Assembly: GCA_963995505.1 (NCBI GenBank)
Contig: OZ023190.1
Location: 17,106,092-17,170,091, forward strand
DNA from: Hypericum androsaemum
Taxonomy: Eukaryota > Streptophyta > Magnoliopsida > Malpighiales > Hypericaceae
Direction: 5' to 3'
DNA length: 64,000 nt
Shown: positions 46,174 through 58,039 of the stretch, in pieces
Position numbering within the stretch: position 1 is the first letter of the stretch
Layout of the letters: each line of letters starts with the position of its first letter
Made by a program: the position numbers and the translations under genes
The notes under the pieces: model-generated
Seen by the model: only the letters and a program-made list of their open reading frames with translations
Told to the model about the DNA's origin: nothing
Databases searched by the model: none

Positions 46174-46791
46174 GGGTGAAAGACACTTTAATACCACGTG
46201 TTATTAGAAATAGACACTTAGTCCCCTGTGTTATAAAAATACCCATAAAAGACCCTGAGTTTTCAAAATACTTAATGAAAAGGCAGTTATATCCCACCTC
46301 CCCTCCCTCTCCCTCTCTCTTGATCATAGCCCATCTACAATTAGCGCTTCCCCTCTCTCTCGATTTTGGCCATTCTACACTTAGTGATATAGCCGCCAGT
46401 AATCAACCCAGCAACGCCCAATTTGGAAGGATACTGTCCAATGGTGGATTTCTGATTTGAAATGGATTTAGTAGTAGCTGATCTAATGGTTCCTTCAGAT
46501 TGCATCGGCACACCATATCAGTGTTTGTTTGTGGGAGATTTGACTCCCTCGTCGTTGGTCTCAACAAGGACAAAGCATTGTTGACTCTCGAACTGAAAGG
46601 GTCTTGCACCAAGTTGTCGAGCAGCTCCACAAACTCTCGTCAATGTCATCAATGAGAGAGAGGGCAAGAGGGTTATAACTGACTTTTCATTAAGTATTTT
46701 GAAAACTCAGAGTCTTTTATGGGTATTTTTATAATACATGAGGTTAAGTGTCTATTTTCAATAACACATGGTACTAAAATATCTTTGACCC
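46174..46791. mobile_element. Foldback MITE, family A (copy 2), Mutator-like
   Basis: 618 bp. Ends GGGTGAAAGACACTTTAATACC and the complement of GGGTCAAAGATATTTTAGTACC; arms of about 120 bp pair (46174-46295 with 46670-46791), with shared blocks such as AAGACTCTGAGTTTTC. A perfect 9-bp duplication TTTTTATTT is at 46165-46173 and 46792-46800, typical of Mutator-like elements. The centre, including a TCCCTCTCTC-rich part, is non-coding. Confidence 0.88.
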
Positions 46792-47103
46792 TTTTTATTT
46801 TGTATTGGCGTAATTAAATTTGCAAAATGGAGAGGAAAACGAAAAGCATTTGCCAGGTTGTGATCTTCACTAGTATCCACAACCTAATCCCGAGGACACT
46901 CAATGATTACTAATTCTCTCCTCATCCTTTATTTATTTATTTGCACATGACTAAAGTGAGTGTTAATCATATGGGCTCTGAAAATAAGTTCAACTAGTTG
47001 AGAAACCAGGCCAAAGTATATATACTTTCAGAAGCCAACTTATATTTTTGTTGGTATAAAATTTTATATATTTATGTTCGTAAGGTTTAAATCTATAATT
47101 TTT

Positions 47104-47513
47104 GGTAAAAGTCTACTTAAGTATCACGTGGCTTCACGCTTTGACACTCTAATACTCCGTAATTTTAAAATATACGACCGAGTGACATAAATTTTTCTAA
47201 TTGACACTCCACTACCTGAATAACTTTTTTGGACTTAAATACTCTCAAGTATAATTAAGAAAAAAATGGTTATAAATTATCCGTCAAAACAAATCTGAAA
47301 AAATCATTCTCCCCCTCTTGTAACATGTTTTCATATTTTTTATATATTTTAAAAAAGTTTAATTTAATTATACTTGAGGATATTTATATCCAAAAAAGTT
47401 ATTTAAATAGTGGAGTGTCAACTAGAAAAATCTATGTCACTTGGACGAATAATTTGAAATCATAGTGGAATGTCAAAACAAGTAATCACAGAGAACTAAA
47501 ATAGACTTTTACC
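47104..47513. mobile_element. Small MITE with inverted ends, family D
   Basis: About 410 bp. Left GGTAAAAGTCTACTT pairs with right AATAGACTTTTACC. Further in, GGAGTGTCAA (47415-) and TTGACACTCC (47201-) and the AAAAAAGTT/AACTTTTTT blocks also pair. Flanks ATAATTTTT and AAGATTTTT match at 7 of 9, so the duplication is weak. Confidence 0.65.
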
Positions 47514-47519
47514 AAGATT

Positions 47520-49380
47520 TTTTAGAGAATACAAATTTCTTACAACTTATACCTACTCCCATTGGTTGAATCCAACTTATATTTGATTAAACTCAGCTGA
47601 GAAAAATCTTGGCGATGAAGAAGAACAAAAGGAAATAATTGAAGAGCATATGCTAAGCAAGCACGTGAATGTAGGACACTAAATATCCCCATTAAAACCC
47701 ACGAATAATACAATGATCGAACATCTCTATCATTTAATGTAATGTTCGGATACAAGGTAGTTAATTTCGATGAAGACGGAGCCATGTTAAAATTTGAAGA
47801 AATCTGCAAAGAAGTACTGTAACGCTCTCTATCTTTGAAGCTTTCTGTAAAGGATTCTCAGGACATTAAGATGGGAATTGTCTTTGCCAGAAAATATAAT
47901 GTGATAGTGGTCCAGGGAATTCCTTTCCAGTGAGGTTATTGGGGATAGTGAGTGGTGCACAGATCAAGTCTTTCCTCAGATTTCTACTTTTGAAAGGGAA
48001 AGAAAACCGATTTCTGGTAAGTAAATCGGCCAGTAAATTAAATTAGAATATAAATTGCAAAAAAAATTACATGTTTATGAGCCTATTAAAATGTTGATTA
48101 TTTGTCTTGAACCCTAAGACTTTTCGTGTAACCGCAGGATACTTGCGTTGAGCAGAATTTCCACTTCCCAACCCGCCTTTATTTTTTGCTTTTAAATTTT
48201 TTGTCGTGGAAATGGTATCATATGTTGGCCTTTTAGTGTAACATTTCTTTTGGTATTGATGACCCTTTTCGGGACCATACAAGCTACCGTCCTACGTAAA
48301 GATTTTGCTGTTTTTTGTCGTGTTATTGGCTCGTGTTTCATCTCGGTAATTTGCTAAATAACTTAAAAAATTGCTAAATAATTTAGGTTCGAACTTGATG
48401 TGATTTTATACAATGATAAACTCTCTTTTTAGAAAATTGTAAACTCTAAACTTCTTGTAAGATTGTTTGGAATTGCACGGCCAAATCTTGTTCTTGGCCA
48501 ACAAGCGTGTAATAGCTCGCTAACAATTTTTTTGAAACGGTAGATTTGAATTATTAAAACGGTAATAGCTATGTAATTGTACGTGCAAAAATCTCACGTA
48601 CAGTTAATACTCGGTTAAATAGTGTAATAGCAATTCGAAGTGTAATAGCAATTCGAAGTTGGTGCGCATGTGACGTCTGGAGCATACAGGAGAGGGAGTG
48701 ATTGTCGGTGCGAGAGCACATAGACAATGAACAATTCCCGACGAGCATTCTATGTGGAGAAAGACATGGATGAACCGATTTCACATATGAAAAATGAGAG
48801 ATCCTAATATTATACTTACCCACTACCTTAAATATTTTGATTGAATGTGAAGATTGTAACATTTATAGAGGCCTCGAATCAAATTTTCCTTCCATTTTTC
48901 TCAAAAGGGAAAGCTTCTCCCTCTCTTAGTCTTGTTTTATCTTCATACCTCTGACTGATATCTACAGATATTATCAATTGAATCAAATAATCTATGTGTT
49001 TTAGATATAATTGATAATCTTCTATTTAGCTTACCTCTCTAAGCCTTACATTAATGCTTTTTAGAAGTAGAATATATTAATGGTAATATTCAGTCATACA
49101 TTAATGTTTCGGGAAGTCAGATGTACAACGGCCCAGGAAATAGTGGACATAACATATTTATAGCAACAATTAAAAATTATTCAGTCTTTTCCTCCACTTT
49201 GGAAGGTTGAGGGTTCACATTTCAGAAAAATAAATAAATAATGAAACATCTTAACTCCACGAAATTTGATATATCAGCTTACAACAGCTTGGCCAAATAC
49301 ATAGAAGAAACATCATAGAACTGCTAGATATATGTAGATTCCAACATATATTATATGGATCAAAGGGTTTCCATTTAATT
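47520..49380. other. Intergenic, no gene seen
   Basis: 3' flank of the YABBY gene (which reads leftward and ends at 49432). No conserved coding sequence. A short direct repeat GTGTAATAGCAATTCGAAG stands twice in tandem at about 48620-48658. Confidence 0.45.
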
Positions 49381-49431
49381 AATTCCGAGCGGGAGGGATT
49401 TTCCTGAAGAAGTCTCTGCCAGTCCAAAATA

Positions 49432-50362
49432 TCACTTGTTCATAAATGCCCTCGACATCATTCGCTTGTTTCCTGCAGCCTGTGAAATTAAAATCGAATT
49501 AATTAGCCGAGAATTCTATATCGGAAATATAGTAAGAGTCTTATATTAATTCACAAATAATAAATTTTTACAAACCCATTTTTTTGGACTCCAAAAGAAG
49601 TGTTAAGGACGTTCAAAGTGCATACGGTAGTTGAAAAAAAAAACCATACCACATGCAGTAACCTGCGTAAATGCTTAACTTCCAATTGATCAATTTGCAA
49701 TGCTAATTGTTTATACATGCATCAAAGAGATTTACTAGATCTAACGATCAAAGATTATATAATAGAACGCCCAAGCCTCAAAATATTTTGGGTATCAGCC
49801 GTTATATCTACAAGTAATGACTAATATAAAATCAAGTATTGTCATGTTTTAACCCTTATTTAAGCATGACATATCACTTACATTATCCAGCATAGCTTGG
49901 TTACTAGTCTCCAACATCAGCCCGAAGTGGATATGAGGAAAGTGTGCCCACTGCAATTAAAACCAAAAAAGAAGATGATGAAATTACGATCAAATGTTAA
50001 CCTTAAACCAATATCTATTTGGGGATTTTTGTACATCCATTGACATTGTCTTTTTTTTCCCTCTCTTTCACTTACATTTTTGGCAGCGGTACTAAAAGCT
50101 TCTCTGTGGCTAATATCCGGATTATTAGCCTTGATCCTTTGAATCTCCTCTCTACAAAATATAAAAAAGTTTTTTTCCATAAAATATAATCAAAAGAAAT
50201 TACGCATTTGAAAACAAAAGATATTATTCAAAGGGCAAAGACGTGGTCGAGTACTTTATGAACTGATTATACGCAGAAGGAACTCGCTGCCTCTTCTCGG
50301 GAGCTGAAATAGAAAACAACAACGCATGCACGTTTGGAGTGCATCATTAGTATACATAAAAA

Positions 50363-50403
<41 letters not shown>

Positions 50404-52727
50404 CATATGTTAATTCATATATTCGATTAAAATATGCAATCGAGAACTGATTCAAGTAATAAAATACATGGATTATTTTAAAAATATTTGATTTAAAATC
50501 TAACTTATGAAAAAGACACTATTAGAAGATCAATTCCAAATAAAGTTTAAAATACTCGACTTTAAATAACAGACGTTTAAAAAATGCAATCTAAGGGGGG
50601 AGAACCCACGTCGATTAACGACCCTTTCCTCAGCGACGACATGGGTGGGTGGGGTCCTCAGCGATAGCTTGTTGTTGAACTTGGAGGAAGAGGAGCTCGA
50701 GTCCATCCGATGCTCCGATGAGCCATAGTTGGGAGCTGTCTGATTAATATATGAAAAATAAATAAAAAATTGAGTCAATTGTTCAAGTTTAACTAAGACA
50801 TGCTAAATTCGAGCCGTTGGGCTCAATAAGTGTCTGAAGATCATATCAACATAAAAGGTTCCAACTTGAAAGCCTTAAACTCCTTCCGGTTCAGGATAAG
50901 ATCAAGCCCTTCACATTCTCGTGCAGAAGAATAGTTTTTTCTCTAATAAGTAGATTTTTTACTCCTGTATCTAATTTCAAATTTCTATCCCACTGTTGGC
51001 CACTTGAGATAGGTCTTTGAGGCAATAGCAAAAGATTTGTTGGAGAGAGAGCTGAACCAATTACTAAAGCAAGTCAATAACAAAATTTAAGTAAGTCAAC
51101 AACAAAATTTCACGCCGAAAAATATTTGACTTAATGGCATACGAAGATTTAACAGAAATTCAGTATTTGACAATGAGTAATTATTAGTGTAAAAATTTAT
51201 TTTTTATTAGACCTTGGAAACTAGTAGGGCTATAATAAGATAGTATCATGTTTGTACAGTAGATAGACAAGACATCAAAGATACAGAAATCATTGAATCC
51301 CAAAGAGCCCTAACAAAACAAAACAAAACATACTAGACCCTTGTCCATCAAATCAAAATGTTAATAAAATTCTTAATTTTTAAAGAGATCTGCAAAAAGT
51401 TGCCTACTTTCTTGCTTAAACATTTATTTGTTTTTTTGATTGAATAGACTTTATTATATATGTTATTCTTTAACCTGTAATTATCGACATACAGTTAGAT
51501 CAACCGATGATATTATTGTCCTACCTTAAACAAGAGATCTCATGTTCAAATCTTAATTAGTTGATCTACTGAATATCGAGATAACTGTATTAAAAACATA
51601 GTAATGCAATTTCCCTCGAAATAATTGCTTGGAAAGAGAGATGGGAGATAGCAGTTGCACAGAGAAACCGAGGGAGAAGAGAAAACCCTAGATTTCAGAG
51701 GCTACAAGATTCCCAAAAAAGAAGGTGAAATATGAAACGGGGTATTGGGTATTTATAGAAATAACAACAAATCATTAAAGAGTGGAACCTGAACATCTTG
51801 CCAGGAGAGAGTCTGGAAGGTAGCTGCCATGTTCACCGACCATAAATTTGTGCAGTGCCCGCATCGGACGGTCACGATGTCGAACAGGCTATTACATGGA
51901 ACATTCACCTGCACAAAATTACCAACTAATCTCAATTTTGTAAAATTACTATAACATCCTTTTTGGGTTCCTAAGGTTGTTGCAAAAGAGTGGAATGGAA
52001 AATTAAAGCAAAGAACAGGAACTGGAATTGGGAAATCTGAGGAACTTGGCTGGCAAGAGATGAGATAGGTCAAAGCAGAAGTAAGTGAGAAAAAGAAACT
52101 CATAATCTGAACTGGGTCAAGGAAATCATGAAAGATTATGTATAGAAGACATAGATCCAAGAGAGGATCAGAAGATGAACTTAACTTAATTCTCTTTTAA
52201 GCAACAATTTATAGAATTGCCTCTATATTTGAAGAGCAGAAGCAGAAGTACAGTAGAGAGAGAGAGAGAGAGAGCTGGTGCCTTAGTTTTTATGGGGTTA
52301 TGACTTTCTTTTTTCATTTTTTGACTGTCAAAAGAAGAGGAGAAGACGGAAAGGAAAAGTCCAAGGATTGAGACTAGACTGCATCAATAATAATAAAAAG
52401 GGAACCCTCCAGGGGGAAACCAAATTCTGAACATGATCATCCTGATTGGTACTAAACCAAGGGCTAGAAAGCCTTTTTTATTTATTTTTATCTTCAGGAT
52501 CTGGTGACAAAGAAAGGAGAAAAAGACTAAACAAAGAATTACAACTAAATGGAGGTCAAATTGGCCAACACCATCTACAAATAGGTAACTAGAGAGATCC
52601 CCGGATCGATCTCTTTAAGAGAACCCAAGTGTATAAGATGTGGTGATCATACCGCGAGAATGATATTGCAGAAGTTGCACGGGATATAGCAGAGTTTCTC
52701 AGGCACGACTTCGATGCAGCTCGACAT
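49432..52727 (-). CDS. YAB5: YABBY transcription factor, YAB5 type
   Basis: Plant-specific nuclear transcription factor of lateral organ (abaxial/leaf) development. Seven exons on the minus strand: 52727-52653, 51908-51789, 50739-50610, 50303-50255, 50151-50076, 49950-49882, 49479-49432. All introns GT-AG; 567 nt, 188 aa. The N-terminal C2C2 zinc finger uses C17/C20 (CNFC) and C41/C44 (CGHC), in [14 protein letters not shown] and [20 protein letters not shown]. Next is a Ser-rich linker ([12 protein letters not shown]). The YABBY domain (about 109-160) has [38 protein letters not shown] and [16 protein letters not shown], and the end reads [23 protein letters not shown] and the IPCNFCNI wording favour YAB5 over YAB2. 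Seven exons is the usual YABBY structure. Intron 1 is 744 bp and intron 2 is 1049 bp. No defect seen. Confidence 0.95.
50365..50400. repeat. (AT)18 microsatellite in YABBY intron 3
   Basis: 36 bases of perfect alternating AT between YABBY exons 3 and 4; likely polymorphic in length. Confidence 0.95.
52253..52275. repeat. (GA)n microsatellite in YABBY intron 1
   Basis: About eleven GA units in the first intron, which in many plant genes can be a BPC-factor target (inference). Confidence 0.85.
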
Positions 52728-52809
52728 GATGGCGATGATGATGGTGGTGATGGTGTTGAGGAGGAAGGAAGGAAGGTGATAATTGAAGAGAGGAAGAGAA
52801 GAGAGAGAG

Positions 52810-52824
52810 AGGTATATATATATA
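52810..52824 (-). promoter_or_regulatory. Candidate TATA box of the YABBY gene
   Basis: GTTATATATATATACC on the minus strand lies about 85-100 bp before the start codon and is followed by a CT-rich leader (complement of AGAGAGAGAG). Confidence 0.6.
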
Positions 52825-53019
52825 ACAAAAGAGGACAATATAGGTATGTGGGAAATTGGACAAAGGGAGAGAAAGCAGCAAAGAGCTTTTATTCTCGCCT
52901 TCGATACCCCTCCGGTGGTGGTGCCCCCGATTTATACTGCTTTGGTGAGGGAGAGAGATGGCTTTTTCCTGGTAGACATCCATCGGTAACTATTCGACCG
53001 ACAAATTCATGCTAAACAA

Positions 53020-54190
53020 GTTCTCCGAGACAAAAACTCTTCATACTAAACTTTAACATAATTCTATTTTCACAGTTCTAACTCTATATATCGAAGACTA
53101 CTTGTTCTAATGATATAAGACAAAGGTAAACTAGGGAATGACAAGGTTCAAAAATCTACTTGTAAAAAAAATCGACATTTCTGAGTAAGAACATCTCAAC
53201 CTCACTTAGTTTATCTTAAGAGAGTGACATTTTTTTCAATCTTGTTTTGAGTAATAATAAGATTTTGAGTTTAAAACTTAATTTTTGGTCAAATTCACTT
53301 GAGATTGAAATACTCGTTATGCTTTCTAGAACTACAAAACTCAAAATTTTGATTTGACTACATTATTATGAGATCTTGAACTCGAACTACTAATTAAGCT
53401 ACAATAATATGTTGCCGCTTAGTCTATGCTTTCTATGATAATTTCAAATCATAGTAATGGAAATTAAAAATGATATCACACTTAAGTAATCAAAAATTGG
53501 TTAAAAAGATCTAAGAAATTATCGATTCAATATCTTGTTAACATAATCTTTAGGTGGATTTTGCAATCTTAATTTTGCACGAGCTTTGACCTGGATCAAC
53601 CTTCTCTAGTACTTGTTAGAATTTTTATAACCAATCCAAAATCTTAAAATAATTAGTAATTCAATTTTTACATTAATAAACAAACTCACTATTTGTGTAA
53701 CAATGTGACAATTTCATCATATTTTTCACGTGAAAATTGATGTTGAATTTACTGCTACGACTGAAAATATTTTTTTTTTGTGATAACTGAAAATAACATT
53801 TGACACTCATGCTATTGTCTCAGACTATGTGGTCCAATAAAGACTAGCTAATTTGCGTTTCAAGCACTTCAAAAATCGTAAGCTAATAATGCAGATTTCT
53901 AATTGCTCCAATTATGCTTGAAGAAATATAGATGCATAGCCAAGGTAGATTTCCCGAAATGTAGAAAGTTCCAACAATTAAACTCAGCTATTATGTCCCC
54001 GTAGCCCTTAGGTGGATCCACTCTAGACATGCGAGGGTTTCCCCTTAGTTTTGGGACATCTGTTGCAATTGGACGGAAAATTCAATTGCAATAAAAATCG
54101 CTAAATCCAAATAGCTTAGAATTTCCTCTATATTAATTTTTTTGTACGGTAAATAAATATTATTAATGCATTCCCCAAGCAAATACCTTG
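53020..54190. other. Upstream of YABBY gene, no gene seen
   Basis: AT-rich, stop-rich sequence; no ORF with family features. Confidence 0.45.
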
Positions 54191-54197
54191 ATACAAA

Positions 54198-54305
54198 GAA
54201 ACCATGGCGCAAAGGTTGCACAAAATAGCAACAAGAAACCATGGCGCAAAGGTTGCACAAAATAGCAACAAGAAACCATGGCGCAAAGGTTGCACAAAAT
54301 AGCAA
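54198..54305. repeat. 37-bp tandem repeat, three copies
   Basis: Units begin at 54198, 54235 and 54272 (GAAACCATGGCGCAAAGG...). The first two are identical; the third is cut two or three bases short. Reverse-strand translation gives a repetitive Cys/Phe-rich ORF that is an artefact of the repeat. Confidence 0.95.
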
Positions 54306-54309
54306 CCAA

Positions 54310-55440
54310 AGCATAGCGTATCCTCGACACCCCCTGGAAACCAGAAAATATATTATATAAGAAATTTTTATATAATTATTTTGAATAGTAATTAGTTATT
54401 TATCTTTTATGGGTCCTAACACCAAATTCGATCTTTTATGGGTCCCAACACAAAATCGATTAAGTGGTTGCCTCATGTTAGAATGGATTTTTCATTTCTC
54501 TCACTCCTGCTTAATAGTCTTAATCTAATTTACAATTGGGGTTGAAAATATCCCAACAAATTGTACAGTTCCCTGGAATTCGTGTGAAAAAGTGATAACC
54601 CGAAAAGCATAAAGTTTGGGGAATGGAATTAAAGGGGCAAAAAATCAGAAAGTGGGTATTTGGTGGGTGTTCAAAGCAGGCTGAAAATGCAGAGACAGTG
54701 GAAGGTGGAAAAGTAAGATATTAATAATGAAGGGTTAGGGTTAGGATCGATACACACATTTTAGCCCAGGTGGTCAGGATTAATTGAACTAGAGCCGTGC
54801 TTTTGGCAGTATACTGTTGCCCCAATTAGTAGCCATGGCTGCGTCCACAGAGAGAGATCGGGTGTAGCTACATAGGCATAATAGGCATATATAGTATTTT
54901 TTATATCAACTCATTTTCGAACATTCACTGTATCCACTAATTCAGATTCGAGTTTGATAAGATTTTTAAAAGTTGCAAAGCTCTACTAACGTGAAAGAAA
55001 TTTTATTTAGATAACGTTTATTGTTGTATAACTCTGATATCTGGATATCTAGTACCTAAAATGTTGTACATATAATACATTTGGCGTAATTATTCTTGAT
55101 ATTTTTTAGGAGAAATACAATTTTTTTTTATAAAAACGTACAAAACTCTCTAAAAAATATTTAATAATGTAGAATTCTGAAAAGTTCGAACTCTAAATAT
55201 CAAAGTTAAGTGAAAATAATTCATAGCTATATATGGCTATCATCTATCCAATCTGGCCTGATCTGGACCTTCTTTCGCTGGCTCCTGCAGCTCTTCGCCA
55301 TCGGCGTACTAGGGGGGCGACACAATTCACCTTTGACTCTCCCATACTTGACATTTATTAAGATTTGGTCTTCTCGTGACTCGAGAGTTCCGTTATGAAT
55401 CGTTATGGCACAGCCTCGCTCTTACAATTCTAACTAGTTT
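54310..55440. other. Intergenic, no gene seen
   Basis: AT-rich. A GGTTAGGGTTAGG stretch at about 54732 contains two telomere-like units, too short to call an interstitial telomere. Confidence 0.4.
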
Positions 55441-55444
55441 TAAG

Positions 55445-56130
55445 TAAGGATGGTAAAAAAATATCCGATAATTTAGATATCCGAATCCGATATCTAAATT
55501 TTTTTTGGATTTCGGATTCAAATAATTTTATATTCGGATTCGAATTATCTAAAAAATTTATTTCGAATAGAAAAAATATAAATTCAGATTATCCGAATAT
55601 CTAAATTTTTTAATACATATATAATATATTATATGCTTAGAAGTTGGGGATTCTAGTGGAGTGGGATGATTTTAATACATATATAATATATTGGAAGATG
55701 GGGTTGACCCTAAATACATATATTATATTGTAATTTACACTAGAGTGCTTACACACGTTTGATCCTAAATAAAATTAAACAAAAGCAAAGCCCACTAGAA
55801 GTTAGAACCACTAAATAAAATAAGAAAGCAAGTTGGGATCAAGGAAACTGGAAAGTCGAGAGAGGTCAGAGCAAAAATCAAAAAATTATATCGAAACCAT
55901 ACTTAAAGTTTTGCAACAGCGCTGGTCACCCCTTTGGTGCAAAAATCAAAAAAATCATATTGAAATCCTAATCATATCCAAAGTTGTAACTGTTTAGAAT
56001 TGCTTAAAATTTAAAATTCAGATAGTTCAGATTATCCGAGTTCGAAATAATTTCAGATATTTTGGATAATAAAAAATTTGGATAATTTAGATTTGAATTA
56101 TCCAAATGCTCACCTTTTTAAGTGCTTCTC
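55445..56130. mobile_element. Degenerate inverted-repeat element (TATCCGA motif)
   Basis: Left part (55445-55610) is packed with ATATCCGAAT/ATTCGGAT motifs. The right part (about 56010-56130) has the inverted set ATTATCCGAG, GGATAATTTAGA and ends GCTCACCTTTTT. The arrangement resembles decayed MITEs common in plants. The middle carries a 21-base ATACATATATAATATATT direct repeat (55613 and 55675). Ends and target duplication are not clear. Confidence 0.45.
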
Positions 56131-57469
56131 TAGTTTTTCAACTAATTGATATTCTAATTCATGTTTGAGCCATCAAAAAAATCTCTTATTGAACTTTAAA
56201 TTTTTGCACTTTTCAAACTACTGATTTTCAATAACATTTTTCCTGAATTTTAAATTATTTAATAACATCAAGAAACTTTAGCATAATCTTTTTGGCAGTC
56301 AACAAAAATACTGGTCGTAACGAACGTTATTGTACGTTGTTGTTGACTAGAGAATAGATTACAATTAATTGTTATATTCCGTCCATTTACATGAACCTAC
56401 TATTTACTCTGTTTTATTAATATCCTACTATATTACAAAAAATAAATTAACAATCCTACTAATTAATTATCTAGGTGTGACCTTAGGCGTATTTTAGGTG
56501 TTTTCTTGGTGTGTGGCCTTAGGCTGAACTTCTTTATATGTACACGTCACCCGTATTTTTGGTTAACATTTTTTTCTTAGAGCAATACAATTATACATTT
56601 TAAAAAAAGTAATTATCCTGATTATTATTTCTGGGAAAGAAACGAAATGCCATTCTATATATTTACATCGTGTGTTATACAAGATGAATGAATATATACG
56701 TGTGCAATTTTATCTGGAAAGACAAAGTGATTTTATTCCATTCCAAAAATAATTACTCCAATACGTGTGCAATATGCGCACGGAATATATAAAGTACTAT
56801 ACTATCCTCATTTACGCTTCCAAAGAACCCCATGTACTCGTCCGGGGCACCATTTAAGCTCTGATATTTTGCAAGAAGGAACCTTTACTTTTAAGCTCCT
56901 AGAGTCGAGCATGTAGGTCGGTTCTTTTAATAGTGTCTTTTAAATTAATAAAATTTAAATTCAATTTTTTAAAGTGAATCACTTGAACAAACTGGTCGGT
57001 TTTGGCAGAAACAACTTTGTTTACAGATAGTCCTTTCTTTTAAAAAATCGTAAAAACCAAATTAGCCTAAAAAAGAAAAATTTGACTGCGGATATATATG
57101 TATATATATTAACGGATGCATAAAAAATACAAAATTCCAGCAAGAAGGGTGGAATAGGACAATAATCATAAAGAGTGTTGGGACACAAGGGAGAGGGGCA
57201 GAACATTATTAGGGTGTCTTCGTCTTCGATAGTTTGCCAACTTGATAATGGACGCAGCAATGCCTACTTAGCTTGGGTCCTTTTCCATGTCTGTCTGCTA
57301 CAATTAATTATCATCGAGCTCATATTTTGTCAATTTTGAATTGGGGGAGAGATTGTACCTTCGGCTCCAGGTACAAATTTTGTGGGGAGAAATAAATTTA
57401 TTGTATTTATTACGAAAGATTTTATTACAAAATTACATATTTAGCTAGTATAAATGGAATTTTAATAAT
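56131..57469. other. Intergenic, no gene seen
   Basis: AT-rich and stop-rich; nothing recognised. Confidence 0.45.
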
Positions 57470-58031
57470 ATGGGCGTAGCCATGATTCTAGAACTGTTGG
57501 TTCAATTGTCCATATCTATTTTGGGCAGCGCCTCTGCTTTAACTACTACAGATCCCATGCCTATCCCAGGTCAAGAGGGCAATGGGGTTGTTGTTTTTTC
57601 TAACAACGATGATCTTCCGGACTCGCTGAAGTTCATGGGTTCGATTACGAAGAAGATGAAGAACAATTGGGCGGACGAGGTGGATTCTCAGCCGGACATG
57701 GAAGAATCAACTTTACCACCTGCCAAGAACACTCGCTTTCAAGCGCGGAAGCAGGCTGGGACTACCTATGCCAGTAAGGATCTACGTTGGCTGGAGTATG
57801 AGGTGGACTTTTGATGCGCCGCGTTTGATCGCTTTAGATCATTGTTTCCTTCATCGGCCTCGCTATCCCTCAAGTTTGTAGGGTCGAGTTCTTCTTTATG
57901 GCGATAGGCTTGCTGTTTTGCGGTTTTCTATTCGGCCTTTGTGTTAACTTCTCTCCTGTTTTCTTTTTCCCTTCCTGTAACTTTTTCGTTTCTTTGAGTA
58001 ATAAAGTTTCTTTTCGCCTAAAAAAAAAAAA
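57470..58031 (+). pseudogene. Possible retrocopy: 114-aa ORF, 3' UTR and genomic poly(A)
   Basis: ORF 57470-57814 encodes 114 residues: hydrophobic start (MILELLVQLSISILGSASAL), then a soluble acidic/basic part ending LRWLEYEVDF. I recognise no family. It is less AT-rich than its surroundings from about 57500. It is followed by some 200 bp of UTR-like sequence, AATAAAG at 58001, and a run of eleven A at 58021-58031. A genomic poly(A) about 20 bp after a signal suggests a reverse-transcribed mRNA or a 5'-truncated LINE. No convincing target duplication was found, and the start of the copied part is not defined. The ORF may be the C-terminal part of a larger protein with unrelated upstream sequence. 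Confidence 0.4.
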
Positions 58032-58039
58032 TTGGAATC

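Noticed and set aside
54045..54314. Cys/Phe-rich 89-codon minus-strand ORF
   Set aside because: Produced by the 37-bp tandem repeat, which shifts frame each unit and has no family similarity.
54732..54746. Interstitial telomere repeat
   Set aside because: Only about two TTAGGG units; expected by chance in AT-rich plant DNA.
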